Assembly (NCBI RefSeq): GCF_002078875.1
Contig: NC_034415.1
Coordinates: 22,964,331 to 23,028,330, forward strand
Reading direction: 5' to 3'
Source: Numida meleagris
Lineage: Eukaryota; Chordata; Aves; Galliformes; Numididae
Length of the DNA: 64,000 nucleotides
This document shows positions 27,627-39,974 of this stretch, piece by piece. Numbering within the stretch: the stretch's first letter is position 1; the number at the start of each line of letters is the position of its first letter. A program made the translations under genes and the position numbers. The notes beneath the pieces were generated by a model. The model ran no database searches, was not told the DNA's origin, and was given only the letters and a program-made list of their open reading frames with translations.

Positions 27627-27975
27627 TCATGTTTATAATTAAGGTTGGAAAAAGCCACTAAGGATATCTAGTCCAACCATCCACCTATCCCCACTAACCA
27701 CGTCCCTCAGTGCCACAACTTGAACACCTCCAGGGACAGTGACTCCACCACCTCCCTCTCCCTGGGCAGCCTGTTCCAATACATCACCACTCCTCCAGAG
27801 AAGAAATTTCTCCTAATACCCAACCTGAACATTCCCTGGCACAGGTTGAGGCCTTTACCTCTCATCCTATCACTGCTTCCTGGGAAAAGAAGCCAACCCT
27901 CACCTCACTTCAACCTCCTCTCAGGGAGTTGTAGAGAGTGCTGAGGTCTCCCCTGAGCATCCTCCCCTTTTTAAT
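27627..27975 (-). mobile_element. CR1 LINE 3' fragment, longest copy here
   Basis: The 3' tail is degenerate (TTTATAATTAAGGTTGG). It is followed by 'CTAGTCCAACCATCCACC', 'CCACGTCCCTCAGTGCCAC' and 'AACACCTCCAGGGACAGTGA'. The copy continues through 'GAGAAGAAATTTCTCCTAAT' and 'CCTCTCATCCTATCAC', further 5' than the other copies. A CTCCCT hexamer is duplicated in the 'CACCTCCCT' block. This is 3'-UTR or terminal CR1 sequence without open coding capacity. Confidence 0.92.
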
Positions 27976-30268
27976 CTGGAAGCTGCATTTGAAAACACTG
28001 GCATCATACACAAGAGGCACCCAGGGTGGTCCCAAAAGTGGGTAAAACAGAAGAATTCAGCCAACGTGAGCTGAGGATCTCCCCCAGTAAGCTTGTCTGT
28101 ACAGCTGCCCACAAGCCAGTTTCCCAAAGAGAGGCAAACACAGATAACACATACTGACCGCACGGTGTACTAATTAGCTAATTCCTATTTAAGTGTCCAC
28201 CCAGGGTCCTGCAGCATGTACCCCTCCAGAGCGCGCAGATGGTGACACACACACTGGGGGAATTCTTCACGGAACAACATCCTTGTGGTCCCACGGCTGT
28301 GCTGGCGGCAGAGCTCAGCTGGTGTTCCTAATCCTCCAAACAGGAGGGATAGGCTCAGCTCAGTCACTGAAAAACGGATGCTGAACACATCCTTCCCACA
28401 CCTCCTGCCAGCTGCTTGCAGCAGGGTTGGCATGAGATTTACAGCCAGCTGCTAACCGCAGCAGGAGGTGCAGTGCCACAAGAGTAGGTAGATGAAACAG
28501 GGAGAATCTGTCAGGAACTTAAGAGAAACAAAGAGGGAAAAAAAAAAGTCAGAATTAAATAGGAAGAGGGGTTGGGGGATAATTACAAAACAGGTATTTT
28601 TAATGGTTGCTGGCAGAAACCCCAACCCTTGTATTTAAATGGCTTTTTTAATTAAAAAACAGCAGGCTATGAATGCTAATCTTTCTGAGCAGAAAGCTCC
28701 TGTTGGTTTGCCTGTTTCCAAAAGACTAAATCAATCAGCAAGAAGGCTAACCCCATCTCAGGAACATTCATTTCAGAAGGGCCCAAACTTCCAAAGTCAA
28801 AGTGCAGCAGCACATTTCTGTATGCACAGAGCAAGATATATACTAGCACTAGAAGTACAACATTCACCAAAATGCCCAATAGTGTTTTAGCTTCATGGCT
28901 TTTTTTCCTAGACCTGATCTGTCTTTACTTGTTACTTCAAACCTTTTTTTTTTCCCCCTTAGCTAAAAATATCAATGGAGGCCTGCCAGGCTAAAATGTG
29001 CAGTTTGAGTCCCTAAGTGTTTGGGTAGGGAATATTCCAATTGCTCCACATTTTTGCCTATGTAAACTATTTAACTTGCAAATCAGAAAGCAATGTTGTA
29101 TGACACACTTGGGTTTTTCTTGGAACCTCAGCAGACATGCAGTGAAAAAAAAAAATAGTATATAACCAGCAGTGAGAGGGAGTGATGTCAACCATGTAGT
29201 ACGAAAATAAATTGTTAGCAATTTTTTATGAACTGAGGTTTCCCAAATGTAAAGCAATTTAACAATTTTGTGCCATCGCAATTCACAGTATCTGTGGATA
29301 GAGGGATTTTAAATGAAAATCTAGCCTTATTCTATTCCATGTGAAGAATTATGCATCATTTTGTTTCTTCCCTGCATTTTATATTTGTATAAACTGTTAG
29401 AGAAATGAAGCCTCACCAGGGAAGGCCACCACCAGAAAACAGCATGAGAAAACCCCAACACAGTAGCTCAGTAGAAGGCTTTAGAAGCATGACCCAAATT
29501 AACAGCATTTTGAGCCTCTTTCAAGCCAGCAAGTTCCTACGGCGATTTCCACTCTGGGACTACCCACCCTGCTGTGACTAGGGGGAGAGATGATAGTGTC
29601 CCATGCTTCTCTGAAGGCACACACACACCCTCCTATCTCCAAACACCTGGTCTTATTCAGCATCCTCACGCAGCAGAGCAGGTGCTATGGAAATCCCCTG
29701 GCCACTGCTTTCTCTCCCTGCGCTGCTGTGTCATTTCTTCCTCCTCTGCCACTGTGTCACCTCCTGCTGATGGAGCTGACCTCCCTGCTCCTCAAGACAT
29801 TACATTGGAGCCCTCCAGCACACACATCCATCTGCCAGCACACTATGCTGCTAAGGAAAGCACATTCAAAATTAGAAGATGATTACACAGTTTGCACTGT
29901 CGCTGGGGAATATATAAACCCAGCAGGCAACCAGCACAGCCCGTGCCTTTCTTAACTGAGTATGCCTTGCTCAGGCAGCCCACGTGTGAAAAGAATCCAT
30001 TTCAGGCAAAGATTCACAAGGGAGATAGTAAAGCATGGAAGAAAAATTGGGTATCCTGTATCTGCACACAAGTAAACCCTGTCTGCTGGTCTCATGAAGC
30101 ATAGAGATGCTTTAGAAACATTTTATGCCAAGCTGTTACAAAGATGATATATAAGGCCATCACTGATGTGTACAATTTTCCTAACATTTGGCTGCTTTAC
30201 GATCCAGTTTCTGTAAGTTTCCTTTGAAGGCAGCTTACTGTCCCTCAAGGAGGTCACTGATACAAGGT

Positions 30269-30378
30269 CACAGAGTCACAGAATAATTAAGGTTGAAAAA
30301 GACCTCTAAGATCAATTAGTCCAACTGTCAACTTATCACCACCATGCCAACTAAACCATATCCCTAAAACCGTGCCCC
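30269..30378 (-). mobile_element. CR1 LINE 3'-end fragment
   Basis: The plus strand reads CACAGAATAATTAAGGTTG, then 'AAAGACCTCTAAGATCA', 'TAGTCCAAC' and 'CTAAACCATATCCCTAA', the complement of a CR1 3' end. About 110 bp is recognisable; beyond it the similarity fades. Confidence 0.85.
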
Positions 30379-30949
30379 TAAGATCTCAAAGATGATTCAA
30401 GAAGCCTCAGAGATGTTGCCACCCAGTTGGTGTTACTACACCACCCTCAGTGTGTCTGGATGCCCTGTATAGCTCATGTCCTTACTTTGAGGCACCCTGT
30501 AACACTCATAGAAGAAAGCAGACTTGAAGATGTGCTCTGTGGATTGCTTTCCTGGTCGCCCTTTCCTTGAATCAGGCCGAGCTTTTGCTCAGATGAAGGT
30601 AGGGAACAGCTGCAAGGAATTTCTCTGCAAATTCATGTTGCAGGATGCTGATTTCTCATTATGAGAGAACACAAATCCATTTGACAAGAAATGTTCTCTT
30701 TCTATTCTCATTTTATTTCACATCGTATGGCCTAAAACTCAGGTGAATTTTCAAATAATAAGCCAGGACTTGTAGTTGCAAAGAAACCTCTATAGGAAAA
30801 AAAGACATAGAGCACATTGGCATCTTATGTTTTATTGCAGAATGCAGCAATTAAGCATAGGAACGTAGTGACAAAGGCTGGGCCTCTCCTTCACACTGAA
30901 TGCAAGGAACTCAAAGGATTTTATAGACTTCCATGAATTGTGCCCCACA

Positions 30950-31060
30950 ACACAGCCATGTTAATTTTCTCCCCTTTTTCAGATGGGGAAAAAATCAGAG
31001 AGAGATAGGGTAGGAAGTCTACATAAAAACCTCAGAGTGATCCAGAATCTTGATCAAATG
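30950..31060 (-). mobile_element. Possible MIR-type relic
   Basis: 'TCTCCCCTTTTTCAGATGGG', 'GAAAAAATCAGAGAGAGATA' and 'GGGTAGGAAGTC' parallel the MIR complement (CCCATTTTACAGATGAGG, AAACTGAGGCACAGAGAGG). It is short and diverged. Confidence 0.45.
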
Positions 31061-32278
31061 TACTTCACGTGGATCATTCTGCTCTAAAACTACTCAGCTG
31101 ATGCTTCGTGCAATGACAGACTGACTTCATATATTTTGCATTTAAGTGTCACAATGACACTTGCCATTCTTGGCACCAATATTTCTTTCTTGGGGGATAT
31201 TGAAGATAACAGAGATCTTCTTGTGTCTGAGACACAGATAGATTCTCATTGTTAGTCCAGACACTGAGCAGGCCAGCTCTACAGCCATACCACAAAGGCT
31301 TTCCAGTTTGATACGCTCTATCCATCGAACAACAGCGCGTGGATCAAACGAGGCTGAGCAGTTGCCATCCACCTGCTTCTCAAGTGCAACGAAGCAGAAG
31401 AAATCTACTCTGACAATTTGAAAGGGGACTACAACCAATTTAGAAGGAAATGATTGCACAGAGTCCAACCCAATGCCTCAAAGAACATCACGAAGCAATC
31501 CTCCATCACTTAGTGTTCTGGGCCTGTCACTCTTCTGATTTAAAAATGAGCTTAGGTAAACTAGTGGCACAGCCACAATTCACTCAAACACTTCCACTCA
31601 AGAGTACTACTTTGTCTTGCTGATAACTTTATAATTTAAAAGGTTACTTCTGCTGTGTATTCTTATTTACTGAAACAGATTTCTGTGTATAAATATGGCA
31701 AATCCATCCACTTGGACAACTGAGAATCTTTGCTTCCTTTTGAGAAACAGGAAGAGGTCTGGGTGTTAAAGTAAATCAACATTTAGTTATCATACCTAGA
31801 CCCAGTTCTCTGCCTATGACAGATCTGCAAGTGTGTGATCAGTGCTAGCTGGGCATTCAGTAAACAATCACTGGGAACAATATTTGTTTCTACACCAATC
31901 CTTAATCCTTCAGATTTTTGTACAAGACAGCTTTTGTCAGGTCGAACATTCTTGACCTTAGCACCATTTGCTGTCATGGAACTGCATTAACTATTCATTG
32001 ACTTTCAGACCCAAAGTACAGTTCAACATGTTCTTAGCAACTTCAGAGAGAAGCCTGGTTGTGGCATCTCATCCTGTAGTCCCCAATGCCTTTCACAGTG
32101 AATTTCCTTGCCAAGAATCAGTGCAGCCTGTGCCTCTCTGTGCTCCAGGAGACAGCAAGGACTATCAGGGCAAACCTCATGAGACACCACTGGAGACACC
32201 TCTGAGAAGTCAGTGGAAAGCCAAGGCGAATGCTATCAGCTTGGGGACAGTATAAACACTATTGCAGAAGAAGCATAC

Positions 32279-32318
32279 CCACAAAAAACCAACAATAACA
32301 AAAAAACAATACAACACT
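32279..32318. repeat. A/C-rich low-complexity stretch
   Basis: Runs of A broken by single C or CC, similar in character to the stretch near 41.15 kb. Confidence 0.6.
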
Positions 32319-34273
32319 AAAAGCACGCAAAACCCACATGCTAAAAACCAAACCTATGAGCTCACGCTTCCAGGGCAGCATGAGAGAAAGAGAAAAGCAT
32401 GCTGTAGGCTTTTAGATTTATGAATGGTCACCTAACACGACCTAGCAGAAGCCAAAAAGAAGGGGTAGAGAGCTTTGCAAGCATCATGTGTGCCAGCCTC
32501 AGAAGCCCTGCTGGAGCCTCTGCTGCCCTGGGTCTCACTGCATGCTTGAGATATGCAGGCTGCTCTCACCCAGACCCGGGGCAGCAGACCCTGATGGACC
32601 AGACAAAAACCAGTGCAGCCTTGCTTTGCCTTCCCCTTCACACAAATAATCAGGGGAGACTTTAGATTAAGGCAATGATGTTGGTTGTTTTTAAAATCTT
32701 AAAAAAAAAAAAGTCCAAAAGTGCATTCATCAGTTTATTTACTTAAGCATCATGACCTCCCCCAGAGCAAAGTAGTTGGCTTTCCAGATAAAAATCTAAG
32801 CAGGCTTTGACCCAATTGCACAACTCTTCCCTTCTTTAACAGCTGTAGATACAACCTATGTAGCTACAAGTTTCAGAGCTGGAAACTTCACAGACTTCTT
32901 CAAGAAAGGATCACAGATAAAGCACTTTCCATATACTATAAAAAAGTTATCTTTGAAACTAAACTGATAATCTGGAACAGGTTGTATCTTAAACGTGAGA
33001 TTCTTTTCCACAACAAACCAATATGTATTTATTCCCTTTTAGTCTCGCTTCTGGAATTTTACACAAGGGGTATCTAATCTTTATCTAGCTTTTACCTGCA
33101 AATAACGCAACCATTGCACATGTTGCTATGGATTCTGCTCTCCCAGCTGAGAGATAACCAGGTCCCATCATCACCCTCCAAATCAGATGTATTCCAGACA
33201 CCATAACATGGTGTTTGGCCCTCAAGCACTCATTCAGTACATCTCCTCACCAGCCCTGATCTACCAAGAGCGGGAAACCGGGGGATCTGAACACCTCAGG
33301 ACAAGCGGTGGCAGTTGAGAAGCAGCTCTTCTGCAGAGAAGCATGAGCACAACAACGTCATAACCCTTCAAATATGTCTGGCACACACGGGACAACAGGC
33401 TCCTGTCACCAAGGCAGCTGCTATATGAACACCAATGGAAGAACAAGGCCCTGTGCTCTTCCCCATCCCCACCGTGGTCCCACGTGGGAGGGAGACCACC
33501 CTTGCCATTCACCAACACCTCAGACTGGCGACATTCTGTGCATTTTGCCTCGCTGAAACTACATGCTCTTCACATTCTCCCACTCATTCCCCTTTTAATG
33601 AGGACGTGGTCTGGCAGTTCCCCTCTGGTGCCTATCAAAGGCTGTGGCTGCAGCTGGAGAGCTAGCTGTATATTTCACTCTGCTTGGAGCTGGGCTTTCA
33701 ATGACATAATTATAGGCCTATATTAAAATGTTATATTTAAACAATCTTATTCTTCATCAGCAAAGGATATTCCTAACCAAAACAAATTCTTCTATATCAT
33801 TTATTGTATTTAAGATAATTTAATGGGTTTCTATTCATGCTGGAAGGCAGCAAATGAATAAATTCCATAGCACTTTATTTAAATATTTTAGAACAAATCT
33901 TGAAAGATGTTTTCATTTAGCTGAAAGCAGCTTAATAGCAGTTTTTTTTCCTCCGCCACAGTAAAAAAAAGTATGGGTTTCTTTTTATTGCGCTTGTTAA
34001 AATAAATGGCATTTTTAATAAAGACTGTCCCCATAACAACATATATGATTTGATCGTATTATGAAATAAATGTCATGTGAGATTATACATTTCAAAGTAG
34101 ACAGTTTATGTTCTTTTAGTTATTAAATTCAATCAACTTTACTCTTTATTTTTTTTTTCCTGAAGGCAGGTATGGTTTTGATTAAAATGTGACCCCAAAA
34201 GCAGAATAATTTAAGTGAGAGTATATTTTCAATTTTTGAAGGTTTACCTACCTTCCATAGGAACATAAAATTT

Positions 34274-34292
34274 AAAAAAAAAAAAAAAAAAA
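34274..34292. repeat. A19 tract
   Basis: A nineteen-A run in a very AT-rich stretch. Confidence 0.85.
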
Positions 34293-34790
34293 GGAATTGT
34301 GTCTTTCAGTGGTAGAATTAATTTTTTTTTCCTTTGACTGACATTTTTATTCCAGAGAAGAACATGATAACAACACTGGGTTGTACAATGGCAAACTTAT
34401 ACTCGGTGCTAACTAATGAGATATTATGGTTTTAGTCCATAAAATGGGCTTGATACAAATATGCTTGGAAGGCTGTAGAGGCTCCTTATGGGATACCACT
34501 CTTGTACAAAAACTCAATGCCTACGTCGACCACCAATCTTCACCATTTCTGATTCTCCCCCTTCTACCCATCAGCTCCCTCTTAAGCATCTGTTTGCTGA
34601 GACATGTTTTAAGTACTCTAAATCTCCCAAAATTTAACTATAGCCATTCCATAGGAAGCCCACAAGTCAACAACTGGCCCCAGCTTAGGCTGAAGTTAGA
34701 TACATACTTTCATTTTCTAGTCTTGATTCAATGCAATAAACTGTATACAGTACATTCCTATTCCACCTGGTGCATCTATGGTCAGCTTAA

Positions 34791-34825
34791 TATTTAATTT
34801 AATTATTTAATTAATTAAATATACT
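34791..34825. repeat. TTAA/ATTT-rich tract with an 18-bp palindrome
   Basis: The segment consists of ATTTAATT-like units. It contains the perfect palindrome TATTTAATTAATTAAATA at 34804-34821. Confidence 0.75.
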
Positions 34826-35664
34826 AATAAAAAATAGTTGTTTTTTTTTTTAATAATCCATCCAGAATTCCTATTAGGGTGTTGCTAGATCCCCGTTCTT
34901 TAAGAATGCAAAAAATCAGAGACCTTTAGAAAGGAAAGCAACATTACACCCTCAAACTCCCACTTACAACACTGAGATGTAGAACCTGGGTTGGGTTCCC
35001 CCAACCCCTACATGCTATTATCCCTTCCTCCAGTACTCTGAAGCCCTCCTAGGTGCCCTCCTGAAGCCTTCCGTTCATTTCAGACACCTCCACTACACGT
35101 GCCCCTCTTCAACAAATGAAGCTCCTGTTAAAGATCACTGATAACGTGGGCTTTGGTTTGATAAATAAATTACTTGTAATCAAAGCATCACCACCCGTCA
35201 GAAGAAAAACAAGAAAAAAGTGTGCACTGATGCACAGCCACTGAGTAACGTTTGAAAGCACATTCCAGCTCTGTCAGAGCATAAACACTGAATATTAAAC
35301 ACACACCTGAAGCTACATGTGCCACCACCTAAAACTATCACTTCATTTTCTGTTACTTGCTGTGACTTAAGGAAACATCACGGGCATTGCCATCTGTGTC
35401 GCTTTTAATTATCAATAGGAAGCGCACGCATTATATATTTCGCAGCTCACCCAGAAAGCTGGAACGGGGTAGTGCATGAGGCTTTCTTCCAGTGCCTTAG
35501 CTCATGACTGGGTGCTCACTAGGAATCATGGCAGAACAGGAACAGCCTCTCATTTAAAAAGAATCAGAGGTTTCACATCTGAAACCTGCACCTAACCCTG
35601 CTATCCCCCGCTTAATGAGGGTGCTGATTGTTAGTGCTGTAGATGAGGTGCTGGCTTATTGGTA

Positions 35665-35725
35665 GCATCATCTAGGTTGGAAGAGACCATGAAGCTCATC
35701 ACATCTAACTCTCCACCTGAGACCA
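35665..35725 (-). mobile_element. Short, old CR1-like 3'-end fragment
   Basis: The motif 'TCTAGGTTGGAAGAGACCAT' is followed by 'GAAGCTCATCACATCTAACT', a diverged version of the CR1 3' end complement. Only about 60 bp is recognisable, so the family call is tentative. Confidence 0.55.
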
Positions 35726-37768
35726 ACACTCTCACTGCTGCAGCGAGCAGAGCCATTCCCAGGCAGTGAGCAAGGACAGAAAGAGGATGCAGAACCAAAG
35801 CCTCTGCCTGGGACCTCAAGCTCTATCAGAGCACACAAAGTCTGGAGGAAGCATAGAACTACATGTGTACTGCTAAGAGTTACGATGAAGTGAAGTTGCT
35901 GAGTGCTGTCTAATTCATTGCAGTTGGATGGATCAAAGGGGTGGGAAGCCAGCTGGGCTAGGAGGAAAGTCAACAACGTTCTCATTAATCCTTACAGCCC
36001 TAAGCATAAAACCAGGCTGAGGGCAGATGATTTCATCAGTAGCAGGTAGTTTCCACGGGTCTGTCCTTGCTGCTCCTCCTGTTTGCCCCCACAGGAATCC
36101 ACTGCCTCTATTACTCCTTCCCAAGGTTCTGCCAGGGTTTCTCTGCATTCCCTGGCCTCAAGTCCTCCTCTCCTGCCAGAAGGAGCTGCTGGGGCAGGGT
36201 GGACAGGGCTGACAAATCAGCAGGAACAACACTGTTACCGCAGGCAACCAAGTTCAGCTGTGAATAAATCAGAAGTGAATAGCACGAGGTCGGATGTTTT
36301 ACAGATACTTATCTGATCTCCTCATATCCTGTTAAACCTCTCAGGAAATATTCAGTAAAACCTAATGCCTGTTCACTGGAAGTGACATTCTTCTGCAATT
36401 AAAAATGACTGGAAATGGCACTGCGCTGCTCAGCACAAATAACCCAGACCACAATGAAATAAAACAAATCTCCTCATCAGAACCAGCTGTGGGGGATCTG
36501 GGGAAAAGATGCTCAGGAAACTCAACCAGAAACAAGTGCCTCAGACCCACTCCTCTCTCATTTCCCACCCTGCTGTTTGTTCTCTCTTTTCTGGAGCTAA
36601 CTTTCTCCTGCTTATCCCCTGTAGGTTTCACACTGACCTCTTCTCATCCAGTGACAAAAGGCAACAAGTGTAACTATACCTACCAGGATCTCTTCGTCTG
36701 CTGTGCTGATAAGGATAGGAATAGAGCCAATTAAACTCAAACTCCAGAAGTCAATCAAGTTTTTCACCCTCTGTCCCTCTGCTGGAGTGAATGCTGCATC
36801 TTCTCCTCAAGTTCCCTCCCTAAGCAACAATCCCATTTACTTTTTGACCTCTGTAAATTAAAAGAAGTTTGGAGCTCTCTTTTTTTCCAGAGCTGACTCC
36901 ATTTACTTGTGAAATTGTTTATTCAGGCAATTCCCACTCTGTAGCATCAAAGTTTGTTGTTAATAGTTGCAGACCGTTAATCTACATGATGAATATAACA
37001 AAGCCTGTGGAAGAATCCCAAACGGACAAGCATGATAAGAGATGGGAAAAGAGGCTGGCAAAGCTCCAGGTACACGGTATTTTTGTGCCTGACCTCTTTA
37101 ATTGCTCAAACACCAAACTGACTGGTAGATGAGCTTTAGAGCTACTCCAGCAGCCACCAGAGTTCTTTAATTTCTGTGGAAAAAAAAATGCAATTTAACT
37201 TTTCCTCTGCAGCACAGAGGTAACATTTCATCCATTACATCTCACCATAGTGCAAAATTAGTTTAAAACAGAAAAAAAAAGGAACCTCACAGCACAGTGA
37301 AGGTATACAAATACCTCTTCTGAGCCTTACTGCCAGAGCAATATCATATTTCCAGCAAGGTATTAGGGGATTTATTTTCATCTCGAGGTTCAGGTGCAGG
37401 GAGCCAAGGGTGAGGATATCGGGATGATGTTCCAGCTGCTCATTGCAGACTCTTAACTCAAGTGACCATCACAGACACCATTTCAGCAGCCACATTTCCT
37501 GGCACTGGGGGAAACCAGTGACAATGAAGCGTGGATAAGAGTGTTTAATAAATGAGCGTTTTGCTGTTACTAGGAATAGCTTTTATTTCAAATTGTAACA
37601 AACCCAGCAACTCTTCAAAATAGAAACAACTAACCAAGTAACTACAACTATTTTTCTCATATAGTTTGCAGTCTGCACAAAGGCAGATATCTCTCTGCTG
37701 CTGAAATCAGCAGTAAGATGGAACAATATAAACTTCTGGGGCAATTTCCCAAGATCAAAGTTTTTGTA

Positions 37769-37990
37769 GCATCATAGAATCATTAAGGTTGGAGAAGACT
37801 TCTAAGATCATGCAGTCCAACCCCAATGCACCCCACCATGCCCACTGGCCACGTCCCTCAGTGCCACATCCCCAAGGTTCTGGAACATCTCTATGGACGG
37901 TGACCCCCCCACCTCCCTGGGCAGCCTGTGCCAGCGCATCACCACTCTTCCTAAGAAGAAATATTTTTCCTAAAAGCCAACCTGCAACAT
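37769..37990 (-). mobile_element. CR1 LINE 3'-end fragment
   Basis: A well-preserved copy: 'ATCATAGAATCATTAAGGTT' is followed by 'GCAGTCCAACCCCAATGC', 'CCACGTCCCTCAGTGCCAC', 'CACCTCCCTGGGCAGCCTGT' and 'AAGAAGAAATATTTTTCCTA'. It gives the reference orientation of the CCACGTCCC block that is inverted in the copy at 39.6 kb. Confidence 0.93.
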
Positions 37991-38612
37991 GTCTCAGCTC
38001 ATGGAACCAGGACAGAGTTCTTCACTAGATTTTGTGCTGTATCCCCTCTATCAAAATTAACTATGTCCATCTCTCCAAAAACTCACATTGAGAAACCAAA
38101 ACAATAACAAATCACACTGTGATGTTATCCTACACTTAAGAATTAAAAACATTTCCCAGACGTGAATTAAATCTCACAAAGCACAAAAAAAAGCTGTCTA
38201 GTGACATGTGCATTTATTGAAGGAAAAAAGTTCAGATGATTGAACTCATGTGATTCTGTCAAATGATAAGAATGCCACAGGAATTTATAAAGCAGATCTC
38301 CCTCCTGAAATCAGTGAAAACTTCCTGGTTCAACGTTAGTGACTTCTGCTAGCAATTTGGCTTTGATTGATGCTCCTATTTTTTGACTAAAAAGTGGAGT
38401 TATTACTGACTTCCGAGCTTGATTTGGAAAAATAATTCCTTATTGAAGATTCATCAATCCAGAAAATATCAAAACCTGAGCCTGAAATATCATCCTTCAA
38501 CCTGAGATATGCAAGAAATCTCTACTGCCGAGAAGAGATCCGCAAGATGGATTAGGAAGAATTTTGCCTTTGGTTTGATGTTCAAATTAGATTACTAATT
38601 CACAGAGTCCTT

Positions 38613-38702
38613 TTACTGTTTAATAAATTCAGATGAAAAGGAAAGATACAAATTCGAACAGTTCTCTCACTACTTAATGCATTCAGATGAAAAGGAGAGA
38701 TA
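38613..38702. repeat. Imperfect 54-bp tandem duplication
   Basis: 38613-38648 and 38667-38702 match at 30 of 36 positions with a 54-bp offset. The shared core is ATTCAGATGAAAAGGA. The remaining 18 bp of the unit are not clearly alike. Confidence 0.65.
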
Positions 38703-38787
38703 GAGCGTAATCAACACATGCATTAATTTATGCAGATCTTTCCCCAGCTTCACGTTTTAAAATGTCTTTTTAGATAAAAGGCCAATA

Positions 38788-38945
38788 ATACTCGGCATTT
38801 TTCATCTTCAAAGTGCTTTGAAAATCTTAACTTCTGAACTGGCATAGCATACCCAACAGGTCCATACAGATTAGTATCCCTATTTTGAAGAGCAGTTCCA
38901 GGCAGAAAGGTTCCAGGATTTCCTCACTTAACCAGAAACCAAGGC
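38788..38945 (-). mobile_element. MIR/L2-like relic
   Basis: 'CATTTTTCATCTTCAAAGTG' and 'CTTTGAAAATCTTAAC' resemble the tail 'CTTCAAAGCGCTTTACAAA'. 'TAGTATCCCTATTTTGAAGA' and 'AGGCAGAAAGGTTCC' resemble the complement of the CORE region. The match is patchy, so MIR and L2 cannot be told apart. Confidence 0.5.
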
Positions 38946-39623
38946 TAGGTGCTAATTAGCAAATTCATAACTTGCAGTCACAGCCTTTAGGTCACACGCC
39001 ATGCTCTCACTAAGTCACCCAGAATACACAACGTGCGTGTGTCAAAGCTTGAGAATACTTTTCCTCGGGGGATAGAATCCAGCAGGAGAGCCCACAGTGC
39101 TCTGAAAGCAGGGCTGCAGCAACAAATTCAGAAAAAAAACACTCCATCTTCGCAGCGCTGAGCAAAGCAGGTGTCTTGCACAGCTCTAAGCCTCACCTCG
39201 CTTCTGTCAAAGCACCCCAGCCCAGACGGCAGAGGTGAAAAGAGGAGCCAAAGGCAGGATGGCAGGAGGGCACTGCAAGAACAGAGCTGATAAGCAGATT
39301 CAGACCTTCTGATTAGCGCCAAGGTTTACGTGAGCAGATGCCTATCTCACGCAGAGGGCATAAACACATCACAGAGAGGACTTTCTGCAGTTTATTTACA
39401 AAGGAAGAACACTTTCTATATCTGCTGCTCACAGTTTGTTCCTGAAGCCAGGGTTCAATCTGCACTGCACTGCTGGAAGAAATTCCACTAATAGCAGCTC
39501 CAGCATTTCTCCGCTTAAGTTCATTATTTTCTTTCTGTAATATAAAGGCACTTCCACACAGGCCTCTGGCTACAAAACAGAGAGCCAGGGGTGCTTTGTA
39601 ACAGATGTGCACTGGACTGCATG

Positions 39624-39794
39624 GGCGCTGGCACAGGCTGCCCAGGGAGGTGGTGGGGTCACCGTCCCTGCATGTCTTCAAGAGCCGTGGGGATGTCCAC
39701 TGACCACGTCCCTCAGTGCCACATGGTGGGGTGAGTTGGGGTTGGACTTGGTGATCTTAGAGGTCTTTTCCAACCTTGATGGTTCTATGATTCT
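39624..39794 (+). mobile_element. CR1 LINE 3'-end fragment with an internal micro-inversion
   Basis: This is the only CR1 copy here on the plus strand. It runs from 'GGCACAGGCTGCCCAGGGAG' through 'TCTTAGAGGTCTTTTCCAAC' to the terminal 'GGTTCTATGATTCT'. Between these, 39697-39720 lies in the opposite orientation to the rest of the element (see findings). The 3' end is otherwise intact. Confidence 0.93.
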
Positions 39795-39954
39795 CCTTCA
39801 CTGCTGAGGACAGGGAGCGAGACAGCAGCAAATATCCCATAGAAATACAAGATACAGACATGCAAGAATGAGCCAGCATGAAAATCATAACTACATGGAG
39901 ACTTCTCTATAGCTGTGGAGTATGTCCTCCCAGAAGTCTATTTTTTATCAGTCC

Positions 39955-39974
39955 TTTTTTTTTTTTTTTTTTTT
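39955..39974. repeat. T20 tract
   Basis: Twenty T residues about 160 bp beyond the 3' end of the plus-strand CR1 copy; not part of that element. Confidence 0.85.

Larger units (their letters stand above)
27976..37768. other. Non-coding stretch between CR1 copies
   Basis: Apart from the listed CR1, MIR and low-complexity elements, I see only AT-rich unique sequence. It includes a notable block at 33690-34150 with homeodomain-like AT motifs. A GC-richer patch at 33260-33660 carries overlapping open frames without recognisable product. Confidence 0.6.

Noticed and set aside
37789..38028. Open frame inside the CR1 copy at 37.8 kb
   Set aside because: The translation is antisense CR1 3' UTR sequence, not a gene. 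The same applies to 27720-27944, 44309-44636 and 39607-39807.
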